Source of the DNA: Verrucomicrobiota bacterium
Lineage (GTDB): Bacteria > Verrucomicrobiota > Verrucomicrobiia > Verrucomicrobiales > DEV007
Assembly (NCBI GenBank): GCA_963205275.1
Contig: CAUJIH010000020.1
Span: forward strand, 1 to 64,000
Direction of reading: 5' to 3'
Length of the DNA stretch: 64,000 bases
Each line of letters opens with the position of its first letter. Position 1 is the first letter of the stretch. The notes beneath the pieces were generated by a model. It made no database searches. It saw nothing but the letters and a program-made list of their open reading frames with translations, and was not told the DNA's origin. The position numbers were made by a program, and so were the translations under genes. Shown piece after piece: positions 47,211 to 56,599 of the stretch.

Positions 47211-48956
47211 ATGAACAGATCCGATCCATCCGATCATTCAAATCCTCGAAAACCAAGGGGTGAAGAGGAGGTAATGGAGAGAGCAGGTATCCTCATTACA
47301 GAAAGGGATTCGATTACACCTCTCGGACCGACAATTGTATTCGCTGACGAAGCGATGGCGAATCTAACTGGATACAGAACGAAGGATCTGATCGGCTCGC
47401 CTCTAGGGATGGTTTATGACCGATCTGAGATCACTTCCCTCATCGAACGATTGCCGATAATCGCCACAGCGCCGGGAAGGCGGCACTATTTCAAAATCGG
47501 CTCCCTAGTACGGAGTGACAGGAGACGACTTGCATGTCGGTGGACGATACGCCTCGAAGCTCTCCAAGCCTCGCAGGGCGAATTTTTTGTAATCACGGTA
47601 AAGCTCATTCCACAGGAATCGGAGGAGTTGCATACAGAGACTAGGTCTGGGCATCACTCAAATCCCCAGTCATCTCTCCGAAAAATCACATTGGAAAATC
47701 GGCTCAATACCCAGCCAACAGTCAATGAGTCTCAAACCGAATTACGGATTTCGCCGAACCAGGCACACGTTCTTAGTGAGCCGCAATCACCTGCAACTCC
47801 AGAAACTCCAGAAACTCCAGCGCCTTCCGCACCCGGCAGCGAGTCTCTGCGCATCACGGCGGCTGGTGTAGTCCACGATTTCAAGAATGCGCTACAGGTC
47901 ATTCGGATGAACCTAGAATGTGCGGAGAACGACTGTGTCACTGTACCGGGCGTAATGGAATGGCTTCGGGATGCCCAGGCAGCGCTCACGGATGCGGAGG
48001 CGCTAGCTGGTCAGATGCTCGCATTCACGCGTGAGGAGAGCAGCCAAAAATCTGCAATTAAAATTGACGGTTTGATTCAGCGGGCGCAGCAGTTGGGGAT
48101 GGCAGGATCACACATCCGCTGTCGTACGTTCCTTAAGCATTCGCCCACTATTTTCGCTAACTCGCCCCAGATCTATCAGGTTCTCCACAATCTCGTCTTT
48201 AACGCACGTCAAGCGATGCCAACCGGTGGCACCATCGATATCATCCTAGATCGTGCAGAGTTCGGTGTTCCGAATCGCTTCGGATTGAAGCCCGGAGTCT
48301 ACCTAGTTCTTTCGGTCACTGACAAGGGCGTAGGAATCTCTAAAGAGGACCTTCCTCATATTTTCGACGCAGGCTTTTCTACAAAAGTGGGTGGGAACGG
48401 GATCGGGCTCGCCTCGTGTCGTGCGATTGTACAGGAACACGGAGGGCACATTGATGCGGCTTCAAAGGTGGGAGTTGGAACGGAATTCCTTGTTTTCCTC
48501 CCGACAATCGATCCTGTTGAAGAGTGTCCGCAATCGAACTCAAGCGCCGCCATCCTGGAATTAAAATCAGCGCAAAGCTCTGTCCGTGCGGGGAGAGGGC
48601 GCATCTTAGTCGTGGAAGATGACCCCAGAGTTGCACGCTCTACCGTGGGCGGACTACGGCAATTAGGATACGATTCGGTTCATGCCTCGACTGGCCCCGA
48701 AGCCTTGGCACTCTATCGCAAGCATCTGGAGGCCTTTGATCCCATTGATCAGATACTGCTGGATATGACCCTAATGGGCGGAATGTCTGGATCCGAAGTA
48801 GCGAACGAGCTACTGCGCCTCAATCCGAATGCCCGTATCATCGCGACGAGTGGGAACCTCCAAGGCGAGTATACGCCTGAGAACAGTCCTTACGCGGCGG
48901 TTCTCCCGAAGCCTTTCGGAAAAGCAGACCTAGCTCGAGTACTGGAGCGTGAGTGA
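47211..48956 (+). CDS. Hybrid histidine kinase (PAS-HisKA-HATPase-REC)
   Basis: A 581-residue soluble kinase with no membrane segment. A PAS-like sensor occupies about 30-140 (PTIVFADEAMANLTGYRTKD; LIGSPLGMVYDRSE). A linker holds a Pro/Glu/Thr tandem repeat (PATPETPETPAPS). The HisKA H-box is AAGVVHDFKNALQVIRMNLE at about 220, with phospho-His in VHDF. The ATPase part has N-box LHNLVFNARQAMP, DKGVGISKEDLPHIFDAG and GNGIGLASCRAI. The C-terminal receiver (about 460-580) has RILVVEDDPRVAR and phospho-Asp in QILLDMTLMGG. By family it transfers phosphate to its own receiver; a downstream partner is not adjacent. Its terminator-separated position makes it independent of the DUF1501 operon. Confidence 0.9.
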   Translation: MNRSDPSDHSNPRKPRGEEEVMERAGILITERDSITPLGPTIVFADEAMANLTGYRTKDLIGSPLGMVYDRSEITSLIERLPIIATAPGRRHYFKIGSLVRSDRRRLACRWTIRLEALQASQGEFFVITVKLIPQESEELHTETRSGHHSNPQSSLRKITLENRLNTQPTVNESQTELRISPNQAHVLSEPQSPATPETPETPAPSAPGSESLRITAAGVVHDFKNALQVIRMNLECAENDCVTVPGVMEWLRDAQAALTDAEALAGQMLAFTREESSQKSAIKIDGLIQRAQQLGMAGSHIRCRTFLKHSPTIFANSPQIYQVLHNLVFNARQAMPTGGTIDIILDRAEFGVPNRFGLKPGVYLVLSVTDKGVGISKEDLPHIFDAGFSTKVGGNGIGLASCRAIVQEHGGHIDAASKVGVGTEFLVFLPTIDPVEECPQSNSSAAILELKSAQSSVRAGRGRILVVEDDPRVARSTVGGLRQLGYDSVHASTGPEALALYRKHLEAFDPIDQILLDMTLMGGMSGSEVANELLRLNPNARIIATSGNLQGEYTPENSPYAAVLPKPFGKADLARVLERE

Positions 48957-49043
48957 GCCGATGCGTGACAGCGTAGAGCGGCTATCCCATGGTGAAAGAA
49001 CTCTTGGTCGATCACCCCATCCACTTGATTTCGATTCGATCAG

Positions 49044-49838
49044 CTAGCGATTCGGGAAATACCAACGAGCAAAATTGTCACGTATCTGGGCTTTCAGAGC
49101 TTCCAGATCGCATTCACGTCGCTGAGAAACCGCTTCATAAATCGTCTCCAAGTTTCCCGGAAGATTCACGGAGGTCGCCTCCGACTGAAAACGAATGAGT
49201 TCTGACGGAGGAAGCATGTCAGGCGCATCGGTTTCGATCAGGATTCGAGAATCAGGAATTTGATCGAAGACCGCAAGCCGCTCGCATTTCTCTGGGCGAA
49301 AAAATGCGCCAGAAAGGGAGAAGAAAGCTCCCAGTCGAAGGAAGTCATCGATCATCTCTGCAGGACCGCTATACGAGTGCAGGAGCGGGCGACGCACGAG
49401 TCGAACGGTCTGAAGAAATTCGAGTAGCGTCCCCCATGCGGCGACGCAGTGAATGGAAACGGGGCGATCCAGTTGATTCGCTAGATCGAGCTGAGCGCTG
49501 AACACGGTCCTCTGCTTCCCCCAATCCACTCGCCGACCTCGACTCCCCCGATCCAGTCCGATTTCACCAACCCCAGCACGAGGATTCGATCCCAGGAGAC
49601 GAGCCAGATCAGAAAGCCAGGATTCGTCTGGCACAGAGTCAGCCCACCAAGGATGCAGGCCATAACAGGGAATGATCTCCGGGTACTGCTGAGCCAAATT
49701 TTCTACGACAATCCAGTCTTCTGGACGGGTTCCATTTACGACCAGATACTGCACGCCGATTTGACGACTAATCCCCAGAATTTCCGGTATCCTCGATCTT
49801 AACCTCGGATCCTGCAGATGCAGATGCGCATCGATCAT
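49044..49838 (-). CDS. TatD-family metal-dependent DNase
   Basis: A 264-residue protein starting at the ATG 49836-49838 (MIDAHLHLQDPRLRSRIPEI); the open frame to 50135 lies inside the sufE-like gene on the same strand but another frame. Metal ligands are in DAHLHL, IIPCYGLHPWW, GEIGLDRG, SIHCVAAW, LLHSYSG and ILIETDAPDML. The fold is a TIM-barrel amidohydrolase. Bacterial TatD proteins degrade DNA or RNA ends, or proofread tRNA; the specific role is unknown here. Its ATG overlaps the TGA of the upstream SufE-like gene by four bases (ATGA), which implies coupled translation. Confidence 0.88.
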   Translation of the reverse strand: MIDAHLHLQDPRLRSRIPEILGISRQIGVQYLVVNGTRPEDWIVVENLAQQYPEIIPCYGLHPWWADSVPDESWLSDLARLLGSNPRAGVGEIGLDRGSRGRRVDWGKQRTVFSAQLDLANQLDRPVSIHCVAAWGTLLEFLQTVRLVRRPLLHSYSGPAEMIDDFLRLGAFFSLSGAFFRPEKCERLAVFDQIPDSRILIETDAPDMLPPSELIRFQSEATSVNLPGNLETIYEAVSQRRECDLEALKAQIRDNFARWYFPNR

Positions 49839-50263
49839 AGCCCTAATTCGGAAAGTGACCGCACACGCTCGACCAGCATCTGTCGCAAGTTCGAAAGGCC
49901 ACGTCGCCGGGTCGGAGTAAGCTGGCGATCCACACCCAGCCTTTGCAGGAAGATGGGTTCTGTATCGATGATCTCCTGATCGGGCGCATCGTGATACAGA
50001 CGACAAAACAGAGCAGCGATCGCGTCCAGAGCAGGTGAGTACGATTCGATTTGCACCGAGCAGTTTCCGCTCTCGAGACGGCTCACCACTAGATAAACGC
50101 GGGAAACGCAGCCTGGCACCAAATTCGCCTCGCAACGATTCGCCTCTGAGATTGCGGCACGATCAGTAGTCACCGTCTCCACGATCACCTGAAAGCGCTC
50201 GTATGGATCTTCAATCGGAGCGTAGTCTCCGATGATTTGTTCCTGTCGTTCTACCACCGTCAT
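49835..50263 (-). CDS. sufE: SufE-family sulfur-acceptor protein
   Basis: A 142-residue SufE-like protein. The sulfur-accepting Cys is C52 in NLVPGCVSRVYLVV. The N-terminus TVVERQEQIIGDYAPIEDPY and the segment IESYSPALDAIAALFCRLYH with FLQRLGVDRQLTPTRRRGLS also match the family. SufE receives sulfur from the cysteine desulfurase SufS and enhances iron-sulfur cluster assembly; no sufS, sufB or sufC gene is nearby. It is followed by TatD with a four-base overlap. Some SufE-like proteins instead serve NAD or tRNA sulfuration, so the exact partner is open. Confidence 0.9.
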   Translation of the reverse strand: MTVVERQEQIIGDYAPIEDPYERFQVIVETVTTDRAAISEANRCEANLVPGCVSRVYLVVSRLESGNCSVQIESYSPALDAIAALFCRLYHDAPDQEIIDTEPIFLQRLGVDRQLTPTRRRGLSNLRQMLVERVRSLSELGL

Positions 50264-50301
50264 AAAGAGCTTTCGTCAGTGATCTTTCAGATCGACGAAA
50301 A

Positions 50302-50341
50302 TTCAAAAAGAAACAGGGCCAAATACACGATCTGACCCTGT
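50302..50341 (-). terminator. Candidate terminator after alkaline phosphatase
   Basis: On the minus strand AACAGGGTCAGATCGTGTAT ... TGGCCCTGTTTCTTTTTG forms a 7-bp stem (AACAGGG/CCCTGTT) with a 16-base loop and then a T-rich run. It lies about 65 bp after the alkaline phosphatase stop. The long loop makes it weaker than the one at 47068. Confidence 0.5.
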
Positions 50342-50405
50342 TGAATCTGGCTTCGTTCTCATCCTAAAAAGAGACCGAGAAACGAATCGGGAACTGTCAC
50401 TCGGC

Positions 50406-51800
50406 TCACGCGACCTCAAGTAGACGCAGGATGATGTCATGCTCTTCCTCGTTCTTCATGAATGCTGGAAAAGCGCTGCTGCCTGCACCGAAGGCACAGA
50501 ATTCGACGAGCTCGCCTGTATGATTACCGCTGGTGAAGCCGATGCCGATGTGTTCTTGAATCACATCCTTGTAATTCGGAGCCTTGAGTCCCTGGGCGGC
50601 AACGAGCTGTTCGTCCGTCAGGGTAAGTCCAGTATATTGCTTGATTGCATCGCGCAGTGCCTTTCCGCTCAATCCATTTACGTTATTTTGCTTCATCCAT
50701 TCGATGGAGCGATTGAAGCCCTTGAGACGATCAAAATAGCCATTGCTGGCGTTGTAGGAGCCGGGTCCGAAGATTTCTACCTCTGACTTCTTCGCACTGA
50801 CTCCATTCATTTGGATCCCGCCACAGCCGTGATCGGTACTGATGATTACCAATGTATCAGGGTGTTTCTCCGCGAAATCTGCGGCAACACCGATGGCTCG
50901 GTCGAAGGCGTATTGCTCGTGAACGGACGCGGCAGCGTCATTGGCATGGCCCGTGTGATCGATGCGGGCACCTTCCACCATCAGGAAGAAGCCATCGGAG
51001 GCTAGGGACAGACGTGCGAGTGCAGCCTTCGTCATTTCTGCGAGAGTCGGCTGGACAGCAGCGATTTCAGGAATGTTTTCCCGGTCGATCGAGAAGGACA
51101 TGTGGCTGTCGTTAAAGATCCCCAGCACTGGCTTGTTTGCTTCCACCGGCAGCTTCTCCAGATCCTTTCGCTCTTCCAAGATTGCATAGCCTGCCGCTGC
51201 GTAACGCTTCTTCAGATCTTCGCTAAAAAACTTCTTTCCGCCACCGAGAAGGACGTCGACACGACGATCCAGATACTGCTCCGCGATTTTGCTCTCGTCA
51301 CCGCGCTTGTCCATATTGACGGCGAACCCTGCTGGAGTTGCATGAGTGATCGTGGCGGTCGAGACCAATCCGACTTTCATCTTTGCCGCTTGGACCTTCT
51401 GCTGAATGGTCTTCACATGCTTTCCGTCCGGGAGGACATTGAGGACCCCGTTATTGACACGCTTTCCACCTCCCCAAGCACTGGCTGCGGCAGCGGAGTC
51501 GGTGACGACGCTACTGGCGGAGAATGTCTCGACCAGTGCCCGCACCACAGGTTTTTCCCGATACAGACGAGTCCAGTTGGTTTCCGCCATCCCAGAACGT
51601 AGATGAAACTGTCGAGAAAGGGCCAAGGCACCGTGATTCATACCATCGCTCACCATGAAGATAATGTTTTTCGGCTTACCACCGTTGGCCGAAGCGGCGC
51701 GGGTAGTCGTGGTGGTGAGGGCAGCTTCCGCTCCGAAAACTGCTGAGGTGACAAGGCTGGCTTTCAGAAAGTCGCGTCGGTTGGTACTGGATTTGCTCAT
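50406..51800 (-). CDS. Tat-exported alkaline phosphatase
   Basis: A 464-residue PhoA-family enzyme. The twin-arginine signal NRRDFLKASLVTSAVFGAEA starts at residue 8. The fold opens with IIFMVSDGMNHGALALS (metal Asp). The nucleophile Ser is in VVTDSAAAASAWGGGKRVNN. FLMVEGARIDHTGHANDA, IISTDHGCGGIQM and a late His (GFTSGNHTGELVE) complete the zinc and magnesium sites. This is the class that hydrolyses phosphate monoesters in the periplasm. The GMNHGA variant instead of the usual GMGxxx fits the PhoA/PhoD-adjacent lineage. It is divergent from no close partner. No Pho box is recognised. Confidence 0.92.
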   Translation of the reverse strand: MSKSSTNRRDFLKASLVTSAVFGAEAALTTTTTRAASANGGKPKNIIFMVSDGMNHGALALSRQFHLRSGMAETNWTRLYREKPVVRALVETFSASSVVTDSAAAASAWGGGKRVNNGVLNVLPDGKHVKTIQQKVQAAKMKVGLVSTATITHATPAGFAVNMDKRGDESKIAEQYLDRRVDVLLGGGKKFFSEDLKKRYAAAGYAILEERKDLEKLPVEANKPVLGIFNDSHMSFSIDRENIPEIAAVQPTLAEMTKAALARLSLASDGFFLMVEGARIDHTGHANDAAASVHEQYAFDRAIGVAADFAEKHPDTLVIISTDHGCGGIQMNGVSAKKSEVEIFGPGSYNASNGYFDRLKGFNRSIEWMKQNNVNGLSGKALRDAIKQYTGLTLTDEQLVAAQGLKAPNYKDVIQEHIGIGFTSGNHTGELVEFCAFGAGSSAFPAFMKNEEEHDIILRLLEVA

Positions 51801-51915
51801 AATGATCAGATTTGAATGGAGAGTTTACCATTGGGAAAAGTCATAGGAAAGGCGGCAAGCTCCGCTTTATCGCGCCATGGCGAAGAGTCGAGCCGTCTTC
51901 CGCTGACACCTCTCA

Positions 51916-52767
51916 CTATTTCTCTTTCTTTTCAGATGGAGTGGTCGGCTTCTCCTTTGCCGACTCTTCTGGACTCACGGGCTTTTGAGGGAGAGCCGAT
52001 GAAGCTTCGTTTTGATCGGAAATCGCCTGATAGCGGCTGATCGGCCAGTGTTCCGGATCGAGATGAATCCGGGAGGGGGCTGTCACCTGAATCGAACCAG
52101 CCTCGCCGAATTCGTAAGTTCGCTCGACCAGAGGGACGACGGTAAAAGTCATGGTGCCGTCGCCGAGGCGATCCACATTGAGTAGCACCGCACAGGTATT
52201 CGCTTCGTCGATCCTGAATGTGCTGCCAGGTGTCAGATGGATATTCGCAGGGGCTTCCGAAGGGAGGGCATAATCCACGATGGCGTCAGGGAAGGAAGTC
52301 GAACGTCCGAGAATAACGTAACCGGAAGAAAACACGTCATTCTTCGTCATCGGGCGGGCGGAAAGGACGGTGAACTCGTCCGTCAGAAAGGGTGTATCCG
52401 CCCTATCCTCAAAATTCCGAATATATCGGCGCTTCAGAATACCATTATAGGCTTGTAGATCAGACGCTGAAAAAGGGAAAACTGCGGCGTAAATGTCTCT
52501 GGGTGATTGAAACGTCCCACGCGGTGCGGAGACCGGCGTGAATCCGTGAATCGGTGCCAAGCGATTCAGCTTGGTGAGAATGCGATAGTTGAACGGATGC
52601 TCTGGCTGACCGAACACCCACATACAGAAAGACCAAGAAGCAAAATTCAGTCCGATCAGCACTGCGATCACCGCAATCCAGAGCACGAGATTCCCGCCTC
52701 TGTATCGATCATCGTCCTCATCCCTCCAATCATGGGAAATCGAGGGCTGTTCCGGGTTACTTTCCAT
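51916..52767 (-). CDS. Membrane-anchored protein of unknown function
   Basis: A 283-residue protein with one transmembrane segment (LVLWIAVIAVLIGLNFASWS, about residues 28-47) after an acidic N-terminus, so most of the chain is probably periplasmic. The outer part (about 50-240) contains FNYRILTKLNRLAPIHGFTP, DIYAAVFPFSASDLQAYN and ILGRSTSFPDAIVDYAL. A charged Lys/Glu/Pro tail (about 255-283) ends the protein. No named domain is visible. I believe it has close relatives only among Verrucomicrobia, but this cannot be checked here. It follows the alkaline phosphatase on the same strand but separated by 115 bp. Confidence 0.7.
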   Translation of the reverse strand: MESNPEQPSISHDWRDEDDDRYRGGNLVLWIAVIAVLIGLNFASWSFCMWVFGQPEHPFNYRILTKLNRLAPIHGFTPVSAPRGTFQSPRDIYAAVFPFSASDLQAYNGILKRRYIRNFEDRADTPFLTDEFTVLSARPMTKNDVFSSGYVILGRSTSFPDAIVDYALPSEAPANIHLTPGSTFRIDEANTCAVLLNVDRLGDGTMTFTVVPLVERTYEFGEAGSIQVTAPSRIHLDPEHWPISRYQAISDQNEASSALPQKPVSPEESAKEKPTTPSEKKEK

Positions 52768-52939
52768 CGTTTCGTGCGTTCTTCATCCCGAGACTGTTTG
52801 GCGAATCTACTTCAGACAAAACAGGCAAGCGTCAGACAAAATCATTGGAAAACTACAGGATTCTTAAGCAAAAGTAAAAAGAGAAAGTGTCCTTGCGTCT
52901 GCGGAAGGAAGACTTTCAGTGACTGGGTTCTTAATTCTC

Positions 52940-54868
52940 ATGGGTAAAATCCATCTACTCCCAGAAGCTCTCGCCAGTCAGGTCGCCGCTGGCGAGGTGG
53001 TCGAGCGCCCTGCTTCCGTGGTGAAAGAGTTGGTAGAGAACAGCCTCGACAGTGGAGCCGGAAATATCGAGGTCCGTATTCAGCGTGGAGGAATCGCCCT
53101 GATCCGAGTGACGGATGATGGCTGTGGAATGAGTCGAGACGATGCTTTGATGTGTCTCGAACGTAATGCCACCTCGAAAATCCGGACGAAGGAAGATCTG
53201 GCCGCTATCTGCACGCTAGGTTTTCGCGGCGAGGCTGTGCCGAGCATCGCCAGCGTGTCAAAGTTCCGCCTCACATCTCGTGAGAGCGGCGCAGAGACTG
53301 GCACCGAGATTCTCGTTTCGGGAGGGAAGCTGGAGCGCGTATCCGACAGCGGGGAAGCTCCCGGCACGCAAATCGAGGTAAGATCTCTGTTTTTTAATCT
53401 GCCAGCTCGGAGAAAATTTCTGCGTACTGAAGCCACAGAATACGCTCATCTCGAGCAGATTTTAAAGACTCAGGCCATCGCACACGAGCAGGTGCGCTTC
53501 TCCTTGGTGCGAGACGAACGACTTGCCTTCCAACTACCCGTAGCGAGCAGTCTGATCGAGCGAATCGCTTCCCTCTCCGGACGCGATCTCGCTGGACGAC
53601 TGCTCGAGATCGAACCGTTGGAGAGTCGTGGCGTTCGCGTGTGGGGCTATATCGGCCCACCCGGCATGGGCCGAAGCGACAGGCGGCAGCAGCTCGTCTT
53701 TCTGAACGGTCGTCCCGTAGAAGCGGCGGTCGTCTCTCGTGCGTTGCGGGAAGGCTACCACACCGCCTTAATGAAAGGCCAATATCCGGTTGCCTATCTC
53801 TTCCTTGGCACCGATCCGGCTGCCGTAGATGTAAATGTCCACCCGGCAAAACGCGAAGTGCGTTTTCACGACGGGTACGCAGTTCAGGACGCTATCCAGA
53901 CTGCGATTGCCCAAACATTACGCCAGCGGATGGGGCGCCCCGTGACAGGTGTGGACTTCCCACCCCGCTCAACGACTCTCGATACCGGAGTCGATGTAGG
54001 AACCAGATTTCCTCCTCATCAGGCATCTCTGGTGTTCGAGTCATTCCCCTCGCCCACTGCTGCAGCAGAACCACCTCTGTTCACCAATCGGGAGCGTCAG
54101 CGAGTGGAAGCCTTGTCGAGCTCAGACGACGTGTCGAAAAACGATTCGCCGGAGTCACAGTGGCCTGCATCCCCCTCCCCGACAAGCTCAACTGCCGCTG
54201 TTGATCATTTTTCACAGAGCCTTCCTCCCATACATTCAGTCGAACAGGAAGTTCCAGTAGCGCGAGCGCATGTCTCACCTCCTGTGGCTTCGAATTACCG
54301 GATTATCGGAGTGCTAAACAAGCTCTTCGTGCTCATGGAATCGGAAGATGGCTTAGTGTTGATGGATCAACACGCCGCTCACGAGCGTATCCTGTTCGAA
54401 GAACTACGCCGCCGCTTGGAGAGTGGTGGCGTTCCGTCTCAGCGCCTGCTCACGCCCCTGACTGCCGAGTTAACTCCGCGTGACTTTGCCCTGCTCGTCG
54501 ATCATCTAGATACGCTGTCGCGCTTCGGATTCTCCGCCGAACCTTTTGGTGGGAATGCGCTAAAAATTGACTCCGTTCCAGTATTCCTGAAGAACGACGA
54601 CCCGGAAACCTTTATTCACGACATCATCACTGATCTCCGTGTAGCGACGGAGCGAATGTCAAGCCATCGACTCGGCGAGGACAAGATCGCCACCACCGTA
54701 TGTCGGGCGGCTGTGAAAGCGAACGATTCCCTGCGCGAGCCCGAACTCCATCGCCTGCTCGAGGACCTACTGCGCTGTGATATGCCTTATTGCTGCCCTC
54801 ACGGACGCCCCACTCTGATCGAGATTAGCTATGTCGAACTGGAGAGGAAATTCGGTCGCCGTCAGTGA
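52940..54868 (+). CDS. mutL: DNA mismatch repair protein MutL
   Basis: A 642-residue MutL from the ATG at 52940 (MGKIHLLPEALASQVAAGEV); the ATG at 52919 adds seven residues. GHKL ATPase motifs are VVKELVENSLDSGAGNIEVR (motif I), RVTDDGCGMSRDDAL (II), ATSKIRTKEDLAAICTLGFR (III) and GAPGTQIEVRSLFFNLPARR. The transducer domain follows to about 330. The variable linker (about 340-450) is Ser/Pro-rich. The C-terminal dimerisation domain has DQHAAHERILFEELRRRLES, a DQHAxHE motif associated with the metal-dependent endonuclease of MutL, and a C-terminal CPHGRPTLIEISYVELERKF. Both motifs suggest a nicking MutL as in most bacteria lacking MutH. Confidence 0.95.
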   Translation: MGKIHLLPEALASQVAAGEVVERPASVVKELVENSLDSGAGNIEVRIQRGGIALIRVTDDGCGMSRDDALMCLERNATSKIRTKEDLAAICTLGFRGEAVPSIASVSKFRLTSRESGAETGTEILVSGGKLERVSDSGEAPGTQIEVRSLFFNLPARRKFLRTEATEYAHLEQILKTQAIAHEQVRFSLVRDERLAFQLPVASSLIERIASLSGRDLAGRLLEIEPLESRGVRVWGYIGPPGMGRSDRRQQLVFLNGRPVEAAVVSRALREGYHTALMKGQYPVAYLFLGTDPAAVDVNVHPAKREVRFHDGYAVQDAIQTAIAQTLRQRMGRPVTGVDFPPRSTTLDTGVDVGTRFPPHQASLVFESFPSPTAAAEPPLFTNRERQRVEALSSSDDVSKNDSPESQWPASPSPTSSTAAVDHFSQSLPPIHSVEQEVPVARAHVSPPVASNYRIIGVLNKLFVLMESEDGLVLMDQHAAHERILFEELRRRLESGGVPSQRLLTPLTAELTPRDFALLVDHLDTLSRFGFSAEPFGGNALKIDSVPVFLKNDDPETFIHDIITDLRVATERMSSHRLGEDKIATTVCRAAVKANDSLREPELHRLLEDLLRCDMPYCCPHGRPTLIEISYVELERKFGRRQ

Positions 54869-54985
54869 CAGAATCGATTCCCGAATCTCCCGTGAATCCC
54901 GATAAACCAAAAAAGCGCCGCTTTCGCGACGCATTTTGGTTGAATCGTTTCGACTCTCACGAGTCGATCAGCATCGGCCCTCTGA

Positions 54986-55720
54986 TCAAGCTGTCTTCTC
55001 ACCTTTGCTCAGCGCGAGAGCATCCGGGAAAAGCACTGAATTCTCTAAATGGATGTGACGATGCAGGTCTTCCTCCATCTCCACCAGTCCGGCAAAGAGC
55101 GCCCGATAGGTGTTACACGCCTCCGGTGGAGCAATGTAGTCGTTGGTTAGTTCACGCATTTTCAGCAGCCTTTCGCCATGGTCATCGTGCTCCTGCATCA
55201 TCGCGGTGACAGGGCCATCAATCGGACCTGCTTTCTCTCCACTCGCAAGAGCACGAATCGCCGGGAAGAGAACGTGCTCTTCCGAGACCATGTGGTCTTC
55301 CAACTCCTCGGCCACATCACAGAAGATGTTATAGAGTTCGATCAGCTTGGGATTATGTCCACCGTGGACGTTCGCCACACGGTGCGCCATCATGTGGATG
55401 CGGGGCAGCTCATCCTTCAGATACTGGTGATGCTTGTTCACGATGTAATCGACGAGTTCTCCCGTGGGGAGTAGCGCTGGATTGTCTCCGCTCTCCTCGG
55501 GTTCGCGCATTCCGGCTTCGAGCTGCTCGACGATAGAAGTGAGAGGTATGTTTTTTCGCTCGCAGGCTTCGCGAAGCGTCCGATTCCCCTGACAGCAGAA
55601 GTCGAGATTAAAGGATTGAAAAATCCGTGCAGAGCTAGGCCGCTCAGCGACGATTTCTCCGACAGTGCGATCCGGCAGAGGCGTCCCTGGCGGTGAGAAG
55701 ACAGTAGGTGTATGACTCAT
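54986..55720 (-). CDS. ric: Iron-sulfur cluster repair di-iron protein (Ric/ScdA/YtfE)
   Basis: A 244-residue hemerythrin-fold protein. The N-terminal ScdA-type domain (about 15-75) is LPDRTVGEIVAERPSSARIF with FNLDFCCQGNRTLREAC. The di-iron site is formed by His and Glu in VDYIVNKHHQYLKDELPRIH, HMMAHRVANVHG, LEDHMVSEEHVLFPAI, MQEHDDHGERLL and LHRHIHLENSVLFP. By family it repairs iron-sulfur clusters damaged by nitric oxide or oxidative stress. Length is typical (about 220-240). It faces MutL tail to tail, with about 117 bp between. Confidence 0.94.
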   Translation of the reverse strand: MSHTPTVFSPPGTPLPDRTVGEIVAERPSSARIFQSFNLDFCCQGNRTLREACERKNIPLTSIVEQLEAGMREPEESGDNPALLPTGELVDYIVNKHHQYLKDELPRIHMMAHRVANVHGGHNPKLIELYNIFCDVAEELEDHMVSEEHVLFPAIRALASGEKAGPIDGPVTAMMQEHDDHGERLLKMRELTNDYIAPPEACNTYRALFAGLVEMEEDLHRHIHLENSVLFPDALALSKGEKTA

Positions 55721-55845
55721 AAGCAGCGACTAACTTCTCCCATTCTCTGATGGGAGCAAGCGGATATACAGCGCAAAGAAGCGCGTATCTTTTGCCTGTA
55801 TCTGGTGTTTAAACTTTTGAAGCATTCACCATAACGGTACGATAG

Positions 55846-56514
55846 ATGAAAACCACGATTCCCCTTGGCACTCTGACAGCTCTGATCGCGAGCTGTCCCC
55901 TCGCTTTTTCTTTGGCTGTGGAGCCTGGAGAAGCGCAGAACTCGGTCGAACCACCAATGATTGGGCTGGACGATTATGCGTCGCTCAAGGGGCAGTCGCC
56001 ATTTTTGCGATCGCTCAATTTGAGCGATTCCCTGATTCTCACCGGATTCGCGAACACGGGCGCGGGTCAGATTGCTACGATCATCAATAAGGAGACGAAG
56101 GAAACCTACGTGATTTCCGATCAGCCGAACTCGCAGGGATGGAAAATGGTAGAACTGAGGGCCGATCCCGACATTGAAAAGGCCTCAGTCAAAGTCGCTA
56201 TCGACAATGGTGAAGTTGTCACAATTCGTCATACAGACCTCAAACTCAAACCAGGAGAGGCAAAGCCTGCCGCCGGGCCCTCGACTGAGGTCAACGGGAG
56301 TCCCACCGCGATCATGGAATCCCAACGTCGCCGAAATGGCTGGCGCGGTGGCCCTTCTCCTGAAACCCGTGAAAAATTACACAAACTGACGGAGGCGCAG
56401 AGATCGGAACTATTCCAGAAAATGCGCGCTCTCCGCCAGGAGCGTCCCGAAATGTCATGGGAAGAGCGAGGGAAGATATTCAACGCGACGCTCGAGGGAA
56501 TGACGAACAAGTGA
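55846..56514 (+). CDS. Secreted protein of unknown function
   Basis: A 222-residue protein with a signal peptide (TIPLGTLTALIASCPLAFSL) and likely cleavage near AFSLA-VE. The mature part has a compact domain at about 38-135 (YASLKGQSPFLRSLNLSDSL; GAGQIATIINKETKETYVIS; GWKMVELRADPD). It reads like a small beta-rich periplasmic domain with an acidic strand. A C-terminal helical region at about 160-222 follows (TREKLHKLTEAQRSELFQKM). I do not recognise the family. It lies 86 bp before the first sulfatase and on the same strand, so it may share a transcript. Confidence 0.7.
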   Translation: MKTTIPLGTLTALIASCPLAFSLAVEPGEAQNSVEPPMIGLDDYASLKGQSPFLRSLNLSDSLILTGFANTGAGQIATIINKETKETYVISDQPNSQGWKMVELRADPDIEKASVKVAIDNGEVVTIRHTDLKLKPGEAKPAAGPSTEVNGSPTAIMESQRRRNGWRGGPSPETREKLHKLTEAQRSELFQKMRALRQERPEMSWEERGKIFNATLEGMTNK

Positions 56515-56599
56515 GAACGAGATTACTCGGAGCATTTCCGTAGGGATCGCGTCCTAGAAAGCCAGTTGCTATCAAAACATTTGTCTGTTTACATTTTCA

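Noticed and set aside
47798-47823. 12-bp tandem repeat in the histidine kinase linker (CCAGAAACT units)
   Set aside because: It is a coding microsatellite for a PETPETPAP linker; a role in phase variation is unlikely because units are multiples of three and keep the frame.
54950-54967. Hairpin TCGACTC-TCAC-GAGTCGA between mutL and ric
   Set aside because: The 7-bp stem is not followed by a T tract on either strand, so it is not a convincing terminator.
54865-55209. 114-residue frame starting GTGACAGAA and overlapping the mutL stop
   Set aside because: The overlap would suit coupling, but the frame goes on for more than 200 bp inside the oppositely oriented ric gene, which is well supported.
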